Source: CAYMDP01 sp964389375
Lineage (GTDB): Bacteria; Bdellovibrionota; Bdellovibrionia; Bdellovibrionales; UBA1609
NCBI GenBank assembly: GCA_964389375.1
Contig: CAYMDP010000010.1
Coordinates: forward strand, 14,551-78,550
Direction of reading: 5' to 3'
DNA length: 64,000 bases
This document shows positions 24,830 to 34,291 of this stretch, piece by piece; position 1 is the stretch's first letter; the number at the start of each line of letters is the position of its first letter. A model generated the notes under the pieces. It was not told the DNA's origin and searched no databases. It saw only the letters and a program-made list of their open reading frames with translations. The translations under genes were made by a program, and so were the position numbers.

Positions 24830-26548
24830 TTGAAGAGTTTTTATTACCTTCATCGCGGGAAATCGCGGGGCCCTATATCCGAGAAAGAACTCGTTGAGTT
24901 GATTCAGAGCAAAAAACTGGGTCTTTTTGATATTCTTTGTGAGGAAGGGGAGAATCGTTGGAAGCCCCTTTCTGAATACGAGGAGTTTCTTCGGTATCTC
25001 CAAAAAAAGCCCACCGCAGTTCGGTCCGATAAGTCTTGGATCGTTCTTCTGCGAAGATCAAAAAAAGGATTTTTACAGCAGGGGCCTTTCACCGAAGATG
25101 AGCTTCGAATGAGGATTCGGGCAGGCGAAATTCGGTACACCGATTACGCCTGGTCCCAAGGGATGGTCAGTTGGAAGAGGCTTGGTTCTCTGTCGGCCTT
25201 TCAATCCAAATCCGAGAGAATTGAATTTGAGCAAAGTTTTCCGAGCGCCGATCTTCCCGAGCTCTCGGCCCTTCATTCTTTAGAAGAAATCGAGAAGCAG
25301 GCCGCATCCAGGATCCCTGACCAAGCTCCGAGTGGACATGAGGAGCCTTTAGATTCGGAGCTTGGTCCGAATGAAGCGCAAGTCTTTGGACAAGAGGATC
25401 GACGTCTGCAAGGCGACCGAAGAAGTGTTCAACGAAAGAGAGTGCAGGGGCCAAAAGAGAAGTCTAAGCTAAAGGACAATGCGAAGCCCGTGTCAAAAGG
25501 GGTCAGGGCAAAATCCAAAGCTTCAGTTTTTAGCAAACTTTCCGGAAAAAAAATTGCTTTGGTCACGCTGTTTTGTTTGGGACTTGGTGTCTTGATCAGC
25601 CAATTCGATCAGAAAATTTTGCTAAAACTTAGTCCTGAGGAGCTTGCGAAAGTCCCCGCGGAGATGGATTCGGCCGTCGAGGAAAGTCCTGAAGTTATCG
25701 CTCCTGCGGAAAAGATTCCACCTGAAGAGCCAAGGCTTAAACCCAAGCCAGAAGAGGATAAAAAGGCAGTGGTTGAACCCCCGCCCGAACCTCAGCCTGA
25801 GCCCAAAAAAATTCTGGCTCCTGAGCTTCGAGAGGCTCCGCGTCGGCTTCGGGTTTTGACCAAAAATCTTTCTGGAGATAAGCCGGCCTTAGAAATTGAA
25901 ACCGATGGAAGTAGCCACTTTCCGCTGACTGCAGAAATTTTCGCAGAGCCGGGCCGAGTGTTGGGTCAAGTTCGCGTTGAGAAATATAAAAAACTGAAGC
26001 GAAAGAGAGGAGAAAACTTTCGTCTGGAGCTCGATTCTTTAGGCTTGAAAGCCGGGGAGTACAGGGCCTCTTTCAGTTCCGGAGAGGTTCAAGCTGAGAT
26101 TCGATTTTTTCTAGGCTCCAAGGACAAAAAATATGCGCAAGAGCTTCGGGCTCATAAGAAGTTCCTCACTTTTCAGTTTGAGCAAGAAAAGCGGACCCTT
26201 TTTAATGAAGTCAAACTTTTGGAAAGTCTAACCGCAGAACTCCAGGCCGAACTTTTTAGTCAGGGAGCAAAGGGGCGAGTGTGGAATCGGGCAAAATCAC
26301 GACTCGAAAATCTTGCGACGAATGAATTTCGGCGCATTCAAAGTCGGGGGCGTCGTGAGCAAAGCTTCCTCGTGGAAGAGTGGACCCGGCTGAGGGATCT
26401 GAAGGCAAAATGTGTTGAACTGACTCAGCGAATGCGGGGAAAGACGGCAAAAAGCATATCAGAGCCCGAGAAGTCCGAGTTTTTAAGATTAAGGGCTGAG
26501 TCACAAAGTTTTAAAGCCCAGGTTTCGAAGCTTTCATTCTGGGACTGA
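24830..26548 (+). CDS. GYF_2-domain membrane protein
   Basis: The protein has 572 residues from a TTG at 24830, favoured over a GTG at 24806 because GAGGGA lies 7 bases upstream and it clears the previous gene's stop. Two GYF_2-type modules occupy about 1-55 (FYYLHRGKSRGPISEKEL) and 65-120 (LLRRSKKGFLQQGPFTEDEL...YAWSQGMVSWKRL). A basic linker, one membrane helix (about 237-257, KIALVTLFCLGLGVLISQF) and a Pro/Glu-rich stalk (about 275-345) follow, then an outer domain with a beta-rich part and a helical tail. GYF_2 domains are thought to bind peptides. It resembles a cytoplasm-to-periplasm adaptor; partners are unknown. Confidence 0.78.
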   Translation: MKSFYYLHRGKSRGPISEKELVELIQSKKLGLFDILCEEGENRWKPLSEYEEFLRYLQKKPTAVRSDKSWIVLLRRSKKGFLQQGPFTEDELRMRIRAGEIRYTDYAWSQGMVSWKRLGSLSAFQSKSERIEFEQSFPSADLPELSALHSLEEIEKQAASRIPDQAPSGHEEPLDSELGPNEAQVFGQEDRRLQGDRRSVQRKRVQGPKEKSKLKDNAKPVSKGVRAKSKASVFSKLSGKKIALVTLFCLGLGVLISQFDQKILLKLSPEELAKVPAEMDSAVEESPEVIAPAEKIPPEEPRLKPKPEEDKKAVVEPPPEPQPEPKKILAPELREAPRRLRVLTKNLSGDKPALEIETDGSSHFPLTAEIFAEPGRVLGQVRVEKYKKLKRKRGENFRLELDSLGLKAGEYRASFSSGEVQAEIRFFLGSKDKKYAQELRAHKKFLTFQFEQEKRTLFNEVKLLESLTAELQAELFSQGAKGRVWNRAKSRLENLATNEFRRIQSRGRREQSFLVEEWTRLRDLKAKCVELTQRMRGKTAKSISEPEKSEFLRLRAESQSFKAQVSKLSFWD

Positions 26549-26625
26549 GTTTGGGCGCCCGGTGCAGCTTAAAGGGAGTGAAGTCAGTTCTTGGAATTTC
26601 CCTGGAACCTTGATAAGTCTAAGTG

Positions 26626-28329
26626 ATGCTTGACCAATTAAAATCGAATCTAGTTCGTGATCTAAAGACCCACTTTCCTCTGTCCGAGACTGAGTTTTTT
26701 GATTTGCTGCAAAATCCAAAGCATGTGGGTCACGGACAAATCTGTTTGCCCGTGTTCGCAATTGCTAAGGTGCAAAAGAAAGCTCCTCCGCAGCTAGCGC
26801 AAGATTTGGCGGAAGTCTTTAATCAACAGAAGCTGGATTATTTAGAGCGAGCCGAGGCAGTCAGTGGCTTTGTTAACTTTCATTTTAAAGCCAGAACCTT
26901 GACGGATATTTTAATGAAGAGCCTAGAGGTTGAGAAAGGTCAAGTGGCTTGGCGGTCTGAGGGCGCAGGCCGAAGAGTTGTGATTGACTATGCCTCCCCC
27001 AATGTCGCCAAGCCCATGAGTATTGGTCATATGCGCGCAACCATGATTGGCCAAGCGGTTTGCAACTTGGCACGCAGCCAGGGCTATACCGTAGTGGGAT
27101 TGAATCACTTAGGGGATTGGGGAAGTCAGTTCGGAAAACTGGCCTGGGCTTATCAAAAGTGGGGGCATGAATATAAAGTTGAAGAAGATCCCATCGCAGC
27201 TCTTTTCCAGATGTATGTACGTTTTCAAACTGAATCTGAGGCCGATCCAAAACTTGCTGAAGAGGGGGCGCGGACCTTTAAGCGCCTAGAAGATGGGGAT
27301 CCTGAGATCACGGCGCTTTGGAAGTGGTTCGTCGAAATTTCGATGAAGGATTACCAAAGACTTTTTGATCTTCTTGGAGTGAAGCATGATTTGGTTCTTG
27401 GGGAGTCTTTTTATAATAATCAGTTAAAGCCCACGGAGAAGTTAATCGAAGCCAAAGGCCTTTTGGTTGAGAGTGAAGGCGCCATGGTGGTACAGCTAGA
27501 GGAAGAGGGGATGCCACCTTGCTTGATTCGAAAATCCGATGGGGCTTCGCTTTATGCGACTCGAGACATTGCCAGTGCTCTTTACCGCAAAGAACAATTA
27601 AAGGCGGATTTGAATCTATATGTCGTTGGAGTGGATCAAACGCTTCACTTTCGGCAGGTTTTTAAAGTTCTCGAAAAAATGGGCTATGCCTGGTCCAAAG
27701 ATTGTCACCACGTCTCTTTTGGAATGTACCGATTTAAAGAGGGCCGAATGTCGACTCGAAAAGGAAACGTTATTTTCCTTGAAGATGTTTTGGATCGGGC
27801 CATCGAGTTAGTTCGCGAAGTTATTGAGCAAAAAAATCCAGGACTTGAGGATAAAGAGAAGGTGGCGCGACAGGTTGGCGTGGGCGCGATTATTTTTAAT
27901 GATCTAGCAAATGATCGGGTGAAAAACGTAGATTTTGATTGGGACCAGGTGCTTAACTTTGAAGGGGACAGTGGTCCCTATGTTCAATATGTGCATGTTC
28001 GTTGCTTAAGTTTGATTCGAAAGTATGCGGGAGAGATTAAAAAAACGATCGATGTAGATTTAGATTCCCCAGAAGAGCTTGAGTTAATCCGCCTGCTTTT
28101 GACCTATCAAGATGTGCTTCGCTCTTCCTTCACTCATTTTAAGCCACATATTTTAGCGGGCTATCTTTTAGACCTTTGTCGGCAGTTTTCGCAGTTCTAC
28201 GCAAAGCACCGAATCTTGGGTGAAAAACCTGAACTTGAGCAGGCGCGCATGACTTTGGTCTATGCATGCCAACAAGTCCTGGTCAATGGTCTAGGGGTTT
28301 TGAATATTCCAGTGCCTGAATATATGTAG
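26626..28329 (+). CDS. argS: Arginyl-tRNA synthetase
   Basis: This class I synthetase of 567 residues charges tRNA-Arg. The Arg-specific N-terminal domain is at about 1-100, the HIGH-type motif lies in ASPNVAKPMSIGHMRATMIG (about 125-144), and the KMSKS equivalent reads RMSTRKGN (about 375). The anticodon-binding helical domain ends in GLGVLNIPVPEYM. A GTG directly before the ATG also opens the frame; ATG is preferred. It appears to be the last gene of the 23.2-28.3 kb run. Confidence 0.96.
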   Translation: MLDQLKSNLVRDLKTHFPLSETEFFDLLQNPKHVGHGQICLPVFAIAKVQKKAPPQLAQDLAEVFNQQKLDYLERAEAVSGFVNFHFKARTLTDILMKSLEVEKGQVAWRSEGAGRRVVIDYASPNVAKPMSIGHMRATMIGQAVCNLARSQGYTVVGLNHLGDWGSQFGKLAWAYQKWGHEYKVEEDPIAALFQMYVRFQTESEADPKLAEEGARTFKRLEDGDPEITALWKWFVEISMKDYQRLFDLLGVKHDLVLGESFYNNQLKPTEKLIEAKGLLVESEGAMVVQLEEEGMPPCLIRKSDGASLYATRDIASALYRKEQLKADLNLYVVGVDQTLHFRQVFKVLEKMGYAWSKDCHHVSFGMYRFKEGRMSTRKGNVIFLEDVLDRAIELVREVIEQKNPGLEDKEKVARQVGVGAIIFNDLANDRVKNVDFDWDQVLNFEGDSGPYVQYVHVRCLSLIRKYAGEIKKTIDVDLDSPEELELIRLLLTYQDVLRSSFTHFKPHILAGYLLDLCRQFSQFYAKHRILGEKPELEQARMTLVYACQQVLVNGLGVLNIPVPEYM

Positions 28330-28370
28330 TTTTTCTCATATTTTCTAAAAATTATGCCGATTTAAAAGAT

Positions 28371-29057
28371 GTGAAGAACCAAGCCTTCTTGATTTTCATA
28401 TTGGCCCTGACTTTGGTGTTCGCACTTTTCTACGGAGAAATGCGTGCGCATTTTCTTGATCCACGCCCCCTCGAGGCGAAAGTGAAACTTTTAAGCCGAG
28501 AGGTTGAGCGCGCGGGACTTCGCGCGGCGCTGGCTCGAGCTGAACTTCAAGAATTTCGTCAAGAGGTTGCAGCTAAAATTCCTGAAGTTTCTCATCCGGC
28601 GATGAAGGGTGAAAAGGCTTACGCCATACGAAGTCTAGCAAGTGTATTGCGTGAAGAAGGGTCTGAATTTCGTAGCCAGCAGCTTGCTAGTCTTGGCTTT
28701 AACAAAGCCAAAGATCTTTTCAGAAAAAACGATTTTGCAAATGCGATTCCTCAGTTTGAAGCCTTGATCCGGGATTATAGTTTTTCAGTTCATGTTCCCG
28801 AAGCCTTGTTTCTTCTGTCTGAGGCCCAATACCAGACGGGTCAATTTGAGTCTGCAGTCAGTAGTATCCAACGTCTTGTGGATCAGTTTCCGGGACACGA
28901 ACTTTCTGGATACGCCATGATTCGGCTGGGCCGGATTTTTGAGTCTCAAAATCGCTACGACGAAGCTATGCAGGTGTATAGAACGGTCTTGATGACCTTT
29001 CCAGATCGGGCCATTGCCAGTCAAGCCGAGCGCGCCATGAAGGGTGTGGAGCCTTAA
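28371..29057 (+). CDS. TPR-containing envelope protein (YbgF/BamD-like repeats)
   Basis: This 228-residue protein has an N-terminal signal anchor (about 3-22, FLIFILALTLVFALFYG), a short helical segment (about 35-70), then two to three tetratricopeptide-type repeats (about 105-225; for example FPGHELSGYAMIRLGRIFES and DEAMQVYRTVLMTFPD). The repeat style resembles CpoB/YbgF and BamD, which act in envelope division or outer-membrane assembly; which role applies cannot be told. It starts with GTG and is followed after 3 bases by the FecR-like gene, so the two likely form an operon. Confidence 0.8.
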   Translation: MKNQAFLIFILALTLVFALFYGEMRAHFLDPRPLEAKVKLLSREVERAGLRAALARAELQEFRQEVAAKIPEVSHPAMKGEKAYAIRSLASVLREEGSEFRSQQLASLGFNKAKDLFRKNDFANAIPQFEALIRDYSFSVHVPEALFLLSEAQYQTGQFESAVSSIQRLVDQFPGHELSGYAMIRLGRIFESQNRYDEAMQVYRTVLMTFPDRAIASQAERAMKGVEP

Positions 29058-29060
29058 TCT

Positions 29061-29801
29061 ATGAAGTGGCTCAGATTCATTTTATTTATTTTTCTATTCA
29101 CCATCGAAATTCGTATTAAGGCTCAAGCTGAAATTTTGGACCAGCCAGAAAGCTGCTATCAAGCTGAGGGGCAAAACTGTATTGTAAAATCCTTAGGGGA
29201 AACAGGCGATGTTTGGACAACTTCAGAGGGCGAGATTCGAATGGCGCCTCAATCCATTGTCAGCCGCCAAGAGAATCAGTGGCGGCTTATTTCAGGAAGA
29301 GTGTGGATCGATTGCTCGGGTCAACAGATCTGGCGCGGACAATTTGCAAAGTGGACTTGTCTGCCTGGCCAGGCTATGATGATTGAGCATTCCGCAGAGG
29401 GCTTGGAGTTTATTGGACTTAAGGGAAGTGTGGCTCTTGAAAGTCATTCCGGCGAAAAGCTGGCTCTTTCTCCGGGACTTTCGGTAAAAATTGGTCCAGT
29501 TCTTCAAACGGCCAAAAACGAAATCTCTTTCCCGCGCTCAGCAAATCTTCGAAAGACCCTAAGCTGGGCCGCAGAACTGATGCCCCTTGATGAAGCCCAG
29601 CTAAAATCTGTGCTTTCTGAGTTTTTATTAGGTTGGCATCAGTCCCGAGAACACATCAGTCGAACTCTGGCGAGTCACTCCGAGGACCAAATTCGAAGAC
29701 AGAAAGATGCCGACTTGCAGAGGGAGCTCGCCCGTCAAAAAAACCAAAAAGAGGATGCCGAGCTAAGAGCCCTTTTTCGCAAGAAGAATTACCTCGACTA
29801 A
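29061..29801 (+). CDS. FecR-like periplasmic protein
   Basis: This 246-residue protein has a signal peptide (about 1-24, cleavage near KAQA). The central beta-rich region (about 40-140) has the FecR-type pattern: GDVWTTSEGEIRMAPQS, then LISGRVWIDCSG and FIGLKGSVALES. The Cys in the GRVWIDC and WTCLPG segments may form a disulfide. The C-terminal 80 residues are helical and highly charged, ending FRKKNYLD. No sigma factor or TonB receptor is adjacent, so it is probably a structural FecR-domain protein rather than a signalling partner. Confidence 0.68.
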   Translation: MKWLRFILFIFLFTIEIRIKAQAEILDQPESCYQAEGQNCIVKSLGETGDVWTTSEGEIRMAPQSIVSRQENQWRLISGRVWIDCSGQQIWRGQFAKWTCLPGQAMMIEHSAEGLEFIGLKGSVALESHSGEKLALSPGLSVKIGPVLQTAKNEISFPRSANLRKTLSWAAELMPLDEAQLKSVLSEFLLGWHQSREHISRTLASHSEDQIRRQKDADLQRELARQKNQKEDAELRALFRKKNYLD

Positions 29802-29857
29802 AGTGCCCGGATAGACTGACCCAGTTCACTTCTTCATAGTCCAAAGAAAGCCCAACA

Positions 29858-29866
29858 TGCTATGAT
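29858..29866 (+). promoter_or_regulatory. Candidate extended -10 promoter element
   Basis: TG-C-TATGAT fits the extended -10 consensus and lies about 43 bases upstream of the coiled-coil gene at 29909. No good -35 is visible. Confidence 0.4.
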
Positions 29867-29908
29867 TAGAGGGTAAAGCTGCGCGCTTTCTCAAGGAGGA
29901 GAAGGAAT

Positions 29909-31576
29909 ATGTCTTCAGTCAATAGTTCAGACGGCTCAAATCGCCAGGATGATGTTGTCAGACGTAATCGAGAAGAGTATCGCGAAAAAGAAAGTGAGCT
30001 GATAAAAAAGCACAATCGCGAAATCCGCCGTATTGGTGAAGTTCATAACCAACAATTAGAATCGGTAAAGTCGACTCATCAAAAACAAATGGATGAGTTA
30101 AAAAGTAAAAGTCATAACTCGATCAATTCCAGGGATCATCGCCATCAGACTGAAATTAATAATCTAAGAGATATGCAACGAAAGCAGCTTGAGCAACTGG
30201 CTTCAGAAAGCCAAAGTAAATTAAATCAGGCGAGGCAGAACACGGCTCAACAACAAATGGATCTTAAGAGACGCTACGAGACTCAAATCGAAGATCTAAG
30301 ATCCGGGCACCAAAGAGAGCTGACTCAGCAAAACGAATCCTATCAGATGGCCCTTGAAGATAATCGTGAAAAGGTGCAAAGCTCTATCGGAAATTATCGT
30401 GAGCGAATGGGAAAAAAACATTCCGAAGATATCCAGACCATCAATGATAACCGCATGAATCAAGTCAGTGAGCTGCAAAGAAAATACGACGAGCATCGAA
30501 GAAGTTCGGACTACCGCCTTCGCAATCAAGAAGTTCGGCACCTGCAAGACAAACAGCGCATGTCCGAAAACAATCTGAATCAACTTAAGCGACAGCGCTC
30601 TGAACAAGAAGATCAGGCTCAGGTTCTGCGCACAGGTTTTGAAGATGGTTTGGCCAAAACTCGAGAAAGATTTGAGAAGGCGAACGAAAAAGAGCGTTCT
30701 GCCCGTGAGGAAAACGGGGAAGTTTTTAAGTCCAGCGTGAGCGAGCGCGTGGATAGCCGCATGCGCGCTCTCGAAAGTCGTATCGAAGATCTGAAGGCCT
30801 TAAAGGTAAGAAGAGACTTGGAGCTCACGCGCGATAAAAACCGTGAAGTCACGAACGTAAAGGACAGTTACCAAAACAATATCGATGACCTTGAATATCA
30901 GCGCAAAGAGCTTTTAAGAGCCTCGAATGCCAAGAACGCTAAAGAGATTCAAAAAATTCACGGAGAAAAATCGGAGCTGATGCAAAATCAAAACCGATTC
31001 TTCAATGAAAAAATAAGTTTTGATCGGGAGCGAAGCAAGGAGCAGGTGCAAAACCTAAAGTCTGATTTTGAGTCAAGATCTCAGCAGACTCAGATGCAAG
31101 CAGATAACCGAGTCAATACGCTATTAAGTTCGACCGAGCTTGAGATGAACCGAGTTCAAGAAAATTCTTTGATGACCGCCAAAATGATGAAGGAGCAGCA
31201 TCAAGAAGAACTCAAAGTTGTTCGAGCTCAGGTTGAAGCTGAAAAAGCTGAGGCCATCGAACGTTTAAAAGATCAGCTTAGAAAACGAGAAATGCAGCAA
31301 CAAGAAAAAATGAACTCGGTCGTTACGTCTTACGAAAAGCAATTGGCGCAGCTGAATGATGATATGGTTCGGCTTAAAAGAAGTCAGGATGTTGAGTTGA
31401 AGCGAATGGTTGATAATATGAAGCGAGTTCATCAATCTGAGCTTGATACTCAACAAGTTCAGTATCAAAATCGCCTTTCTAAAGTTCAGGGGCAGCACGC
31501 AGATGAGATGCGCTCAGTAAACGAAAGAAATCAGGCACGAATGGATCAAGTTCTGACGACAGTAAAAAAAGCCTAA
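29909..31576 (+). CDS. Very long coiled-coil protein
   Basis: This 555-residue protein is almost entirely alpha-helical and highly charged, with no signal peptide, no membrane segment and almost no Pro or Gly after residue 15. Heptad-like repeats run throughout (for example RKQLEQLASESQSKLNQARQ). It is rich in Gln, Asn, Arg, Lys and Glu. GGAGG about 10 bases before the ATG indicates strong translation. The composition suits a filament or scaffold protein. Bdellovibrio is known to have an intermediate-filament-like coiled-coil protein (Ccrp), but equivalence cannot be claimed from sequence reading alone. pyk follows after 12 bases. Confidence 0.78.
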   Translation: MSSVNSSDGSNRQDDVVRRNREEYREKESELIKKHNREIRRIGEVHNQQLESVKSTHQKQMDELKSKSHNSINSRDHRHQTEINNLRDMQRKQLEQLASESQSKLNQARQNTAQQQMDLKRRYETQIEDLRSGHQRELTQQNESYQMALEDNREKVQSSIGNYRERMGKKHSEDIQTINDNRMNQVSELQRKYDEHRRSSDYRLRNQEVRHLQDKQRMSENNLNQLKRQRSEQEDQAQVLRTGFEDGLAKTRERFEKANEKERSAREENGEVFKSSVSERVDSRMRALESRIEDLKALKVRRDLELTRDKNREVTNVKDSYQNNIDDLEYQRKELLRASNAKNAKEIQKIHGEKSELMQNQNRFFNEKISFDRERSKEQVQNLKSDFESRSQQTQMQADNRVNTLLSSTELEMNRVQENSLMTAKMMKEQHQEELKVVRAQVEAEKAEAIERLKDQLRKREMQQQEKMNSVVTSYEKQLAQLNDDMVRLKRSQDVELKRMVDNMKRVHQSELDTQQVQYQNRLSKVQGQHADEMRSVNERNQARMDQVLTTVKKA

Positions 31577-31588
31577 GGAAATAAACGC

Positions 31589-33061
31589 GTGTTAGCCGAT
31601 CGAAGAGTGAAGATTGTAGCAACGATGGGGCCAGCGACAACAGGCCGAGACAAGCTTCGCATGGCGATCGAGTCTGGGATGAATATTGCGCGTCTAAATT
31701 TCTCTCACGGAAGTCACGAAGATCATCTTAAGGTTCTTTCGGATATCCGAAGTTTATCCCGGGAGCTACGGGCACCAGTCGGGATTCTGCAGGATCTTCA
31801 GGGGCCGAAAATTCGTGTCGGCCGGCTTAAAGACGGCAAGGTCGTCTTGGTTGAGGGGGAAGAAATCATTATTTCTCCCGATCAAAAGCTTGGCGAAGCC
31901 GGGCGTCTTTCGACAGATTTTGTTGAGCTTCCAAGAGTTGTGCGGGAGGGAACTAAAATCCTTCTTGATGATGGTTTGATGGAGCTTAAAGTGCTGTCGG
32001 TCGAAGGCTCTGAGGTTCGCTGTCTTGTGGTTTACGGGGGCATTTTAAAAGATCGCAAAGGGATGAATCTTCCAGGGACCCCTTTACCGATTGATTGTAT
32101 GACTCCGAAGGACCTTGAGGATTTAGAGTGGGGTTTATCCCAAGGGGTCGATTACATTGCGCTCAGTTTTGTGCGCAATGCGAGTGATATGATTAAGCTT
32201 CGTGAGATCGTTGAGGCGAAACGCCCCGGAACCCGCCTTGTGGCAAAAATCGAAATGCTTGAGGCTATGGAAAATCTAGAGGAGATCGTTAAGTCCAGCG
32301 ATGGAATTATGGTCGCTCGAGGGGACCTTGCGGTCGAAGTGGGGCAGAGTTTACTGCCAAGTATGCAAAAAAAGATCATCCGCATGGCAAATCAATTTAA
32401 GAAGCCTGTGATCACCGCGACTCAGATGTTAGATAGTATGGTGGAAAATCCTCGACCGACACGGGCCGAGATCACAGATGTTGCGAACGCGGTCATTGAT
32501 GGCTCGGACGCCCTAATGCTTTCAGCCGAATCCGCAAGCGGGAAGTATCCTTTTAAGTGTATTCAAACCATGCACGAAATCATTTATGAGGTCGAAAGAA
32601 CCGGAGATTTTTATTACGATATTTCCTTTACTGAATCATTTAATGACATAGCAGAAGGCATCGCCGCAAGTGCTTGTTTAACAGCGCTAAAGCTAGATGC
32701 CACTGTGATCGTGTGTCTTACGACGACGGGCCGAACCGCGACTTTAATTTCGAGCTTTAGGCCCAAGGCAAAGATTATTGCTGTGACCAGCCTTCTTGAT
32801 ACTTTGAATCGCTTGGAATTGGCTTGGGGAATTCAGTCCTTTGCAATTGGGAATTATCGTTCGACCGAAGAGGCCGTAGAGCTTGTGGAAAATCTTCTTC
32901 TTCAATACGGAATTGCCAAGCAAGGCGACAAGGTGGTTTTAACCCTGGGAACTCCGATTGTAGATCGCTCAAAGACCAACACTTTAAAGGTACATACCTT
33001 AAGTGGAAGGCAGCCAAAGACCATCCCGGTGTCCGAGCTTCCACTTCGTCTAAGAAAATAA
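31589..33061 (+). CDS. pyk: Pyruvate kinase
   Basis: This 490-residue glycolytic enzyme makes ATP and pyruvate from phosphoenolpyruvate. Visible signatures are KIVATMGPATTGRDKL and NIARLNFSHGSHEDH at the N-terminus, a B domain (about 70-170), and the metal/PEP site VAKIEMLEAMENLEEI followed by GIMVARGDLAVEVG (about 220-255). TATQMLDSMVENPRPTRAE and a C-terminal allosteric domain follow. The start is GTG with AAGGA nine bases upstream. It is probably co-transcribed with the coiled-coil gene. Confidence 0.96.
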   Translation: MLADRRVKIVATMGPATTGRDKLRMAIESGMNIARLNFSHGSHEDHLKVLSDIRSLSRELRAPVGILQDLQGPKIRVGRLKDGKVVLVEGEEIIISPDQKLGEAGRLSTDFVELPRVVREGTKILLDDGLMELKVLSVEGSEVRCLVVYGGILKDRKGMNLPGTPLPIDCMTPKDLEDLEWGLSQGVDYIALSFVRNASDMIKLREIVEAKRPGTRLVAKIEMLEAMENLEEIVKSSDGIMVARGDLAVEVGQSLLPSMQKKIIRMANQFKKPVITATQMLDSMVENPRPTRAEITDVANAVIDGSDALMLSAESASGKYPFKCIQTMHEIIYEVERTGDFYYDISFTESFNDIAEGIAASACLTALKLDATVIVCLTTTGRTATLISSFRPKAKIIAVTSLLDTLNRLELAWGIQSFAIGNYRSTEEAVELVENLLLQYGIAKQGDKVVLTLGTPIVDRSKTNTLKVHTLSGRQPKTIPVSELPLRLRK

Positions 33062-33157
33062 TTTAAGATTAATTCTTCAAAATTTAGGTGTATGCCTAAG
33101 GCACAGTCTTATGAGACCATAGCTTCGAGAAATGCACGGATTCTAGTGCAGAAGACT

Positions 33158-34162
33158 TTACTGCCGACCGGGAATCTTCTTAAGCGAGTAGACAAGCTCC
33201 CAGAATGGGATCACAGAAGTCACGTCTTCGAGCTTAAATGAACAAGTTAGAACTCCGCCTTCGCCGGATTGTTTTTCGTTGATTAGCCCTTTTGCAGCCA
33301 GTGGGTCTGAATCATTCACTCCGATAAGCTGACCAAGATCTTTCATAGAACTATTTTGCATTTCTGTCAGGCTGACGGTCACCAGGCCCTTATCATTCGC
33401 AGTTTGTTTATTGCCGTAAAATGCGAGAGCTCGAAGCACGGGAAGTTCTTTTTCTTCGATGGTGATTCGTTTTGATTCGTCGGTAAAAAGATATTTGTTA
33501 TACCAATCCACAAATTCGGTCAGGATTTTGTGATTCAAAATGGTCACTTTCTTTCGGCCTTCGCCTAGGTCTTCGACCTTCATGATCTGATGCCCCGAAA
33601 GCACATCCATCATTTTATCCATCTTATTCGTGGGGAGCTGAAAAATTTGAATCGTGTAATTTCGAAGAAGATGAAAGGGGATCACTAAACCTTCTTCAGA
33701 TTTTTCTCCGGCCTTATAGCCAATCAAGCTGATGATTGCGCAAAGCCTGGTGATCATATGAGGCGGAAACATTTCTTCATCACCCTTAGAGGCTTGCTCT
33801 AAGTTTTTAATACGTGTGTTGGCTTCGCGAAGGTGCCCATTAATTGTTTTGACCATGGCCTTTAGCCATTCTGGAAACGTTTTAAATTGCGCATGCAAAG
33901 ACTTAAAAGGAAGAGAGATAACTTCGGTGTCTGAGATCGCCTTAGCGCCAGCACTGCGGGGTTTATTATCAAAAAAAGCCATTTCTCCGATCATTTGGCC
34001 AGAGCTAATCTCGGCTAAAATAATTTCGCCGCTTCCTTTTGTTTTGGTCACTGCAATACGGCCAGATTTTACGACGTACATCGCGTCAGAAGCGTCGCCT
34101 TCACGGAAGAGGATTTCACCTCGCCCTAATTTTTTCGTTCCGCTCACAGTTGTTGGCCTCAA
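33158..34162 (-). CDS. Cyclic-nucleotide-binding domain protein
   Basis: This is a 334-residue protein. Residues about 10-125 form a CAP-type cNMP-binding domain: GEILFREGDASDAMYVVKSG, then the phosphate-binding cassette GEMAFFDNKPRSAGAKA. No helix-turn-helix like that of CRP is evident after it. The remaining 200 residues comprise a helical linker and a region rich in short alpha/beta segments (PHMITRLCAIISLIGYKAGE, TEMQNSSMKDLGQLIGVND) that could be degenerate winged-helix units. It may be a cAMP or cGMP effector without conventional promoter binding. It stands alone between convergent pyk and the scoB end. Confidence 0.82.
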   Translation of the reverse strand: MRPTTVSGTKKLGRGEILFREGDASDAMYVVKSGRIAVTKTKGSGEIILAEISSGQMIGEMAFFDNKPRSAGAKAISDTEVISLPFKSLHAQFKTFPEWLKAMVKTINGHLREANTRIKNLEQASKGDEEMFPPHMITRLCAIISLIGYKAGEKSEEGLVIPFHLLRNYTIQIFQLPTNKMDKMMDVLSGHQIMKVEDLGEGRKKVTILNHKILTEFVDWYNKYLFTDESKRITIEEKELPVLRALAFYGNKQTANDKGLVTVSLTEMQNSSMKDLGQLIGVNDSDPLAAKGLINEKQSGEGGVLTCSFKLEDVTSVIPFWELVYSLKKIPGRQ

Positions 34163-34291
34163 ATTGATGGATCGATCGGCAGTCTCTGCTCGCCTTGGGT
34201 CTATTATGAAAGAGAATAGCCGAAATGGCTAGAAGGAGACTGAAAGCTTAGAAAATCAAGCCCATCGCATTACGACTTTGGGCTGGTTGAC

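Noticed and set aside
34254..34281. AGCCCA/TGGGCT hairpin after scoB
   Set aside because: The stem is only 6 bp with a 15-base loop and a poor T-run on the relevant strand, so it is too weak to call a terminator.
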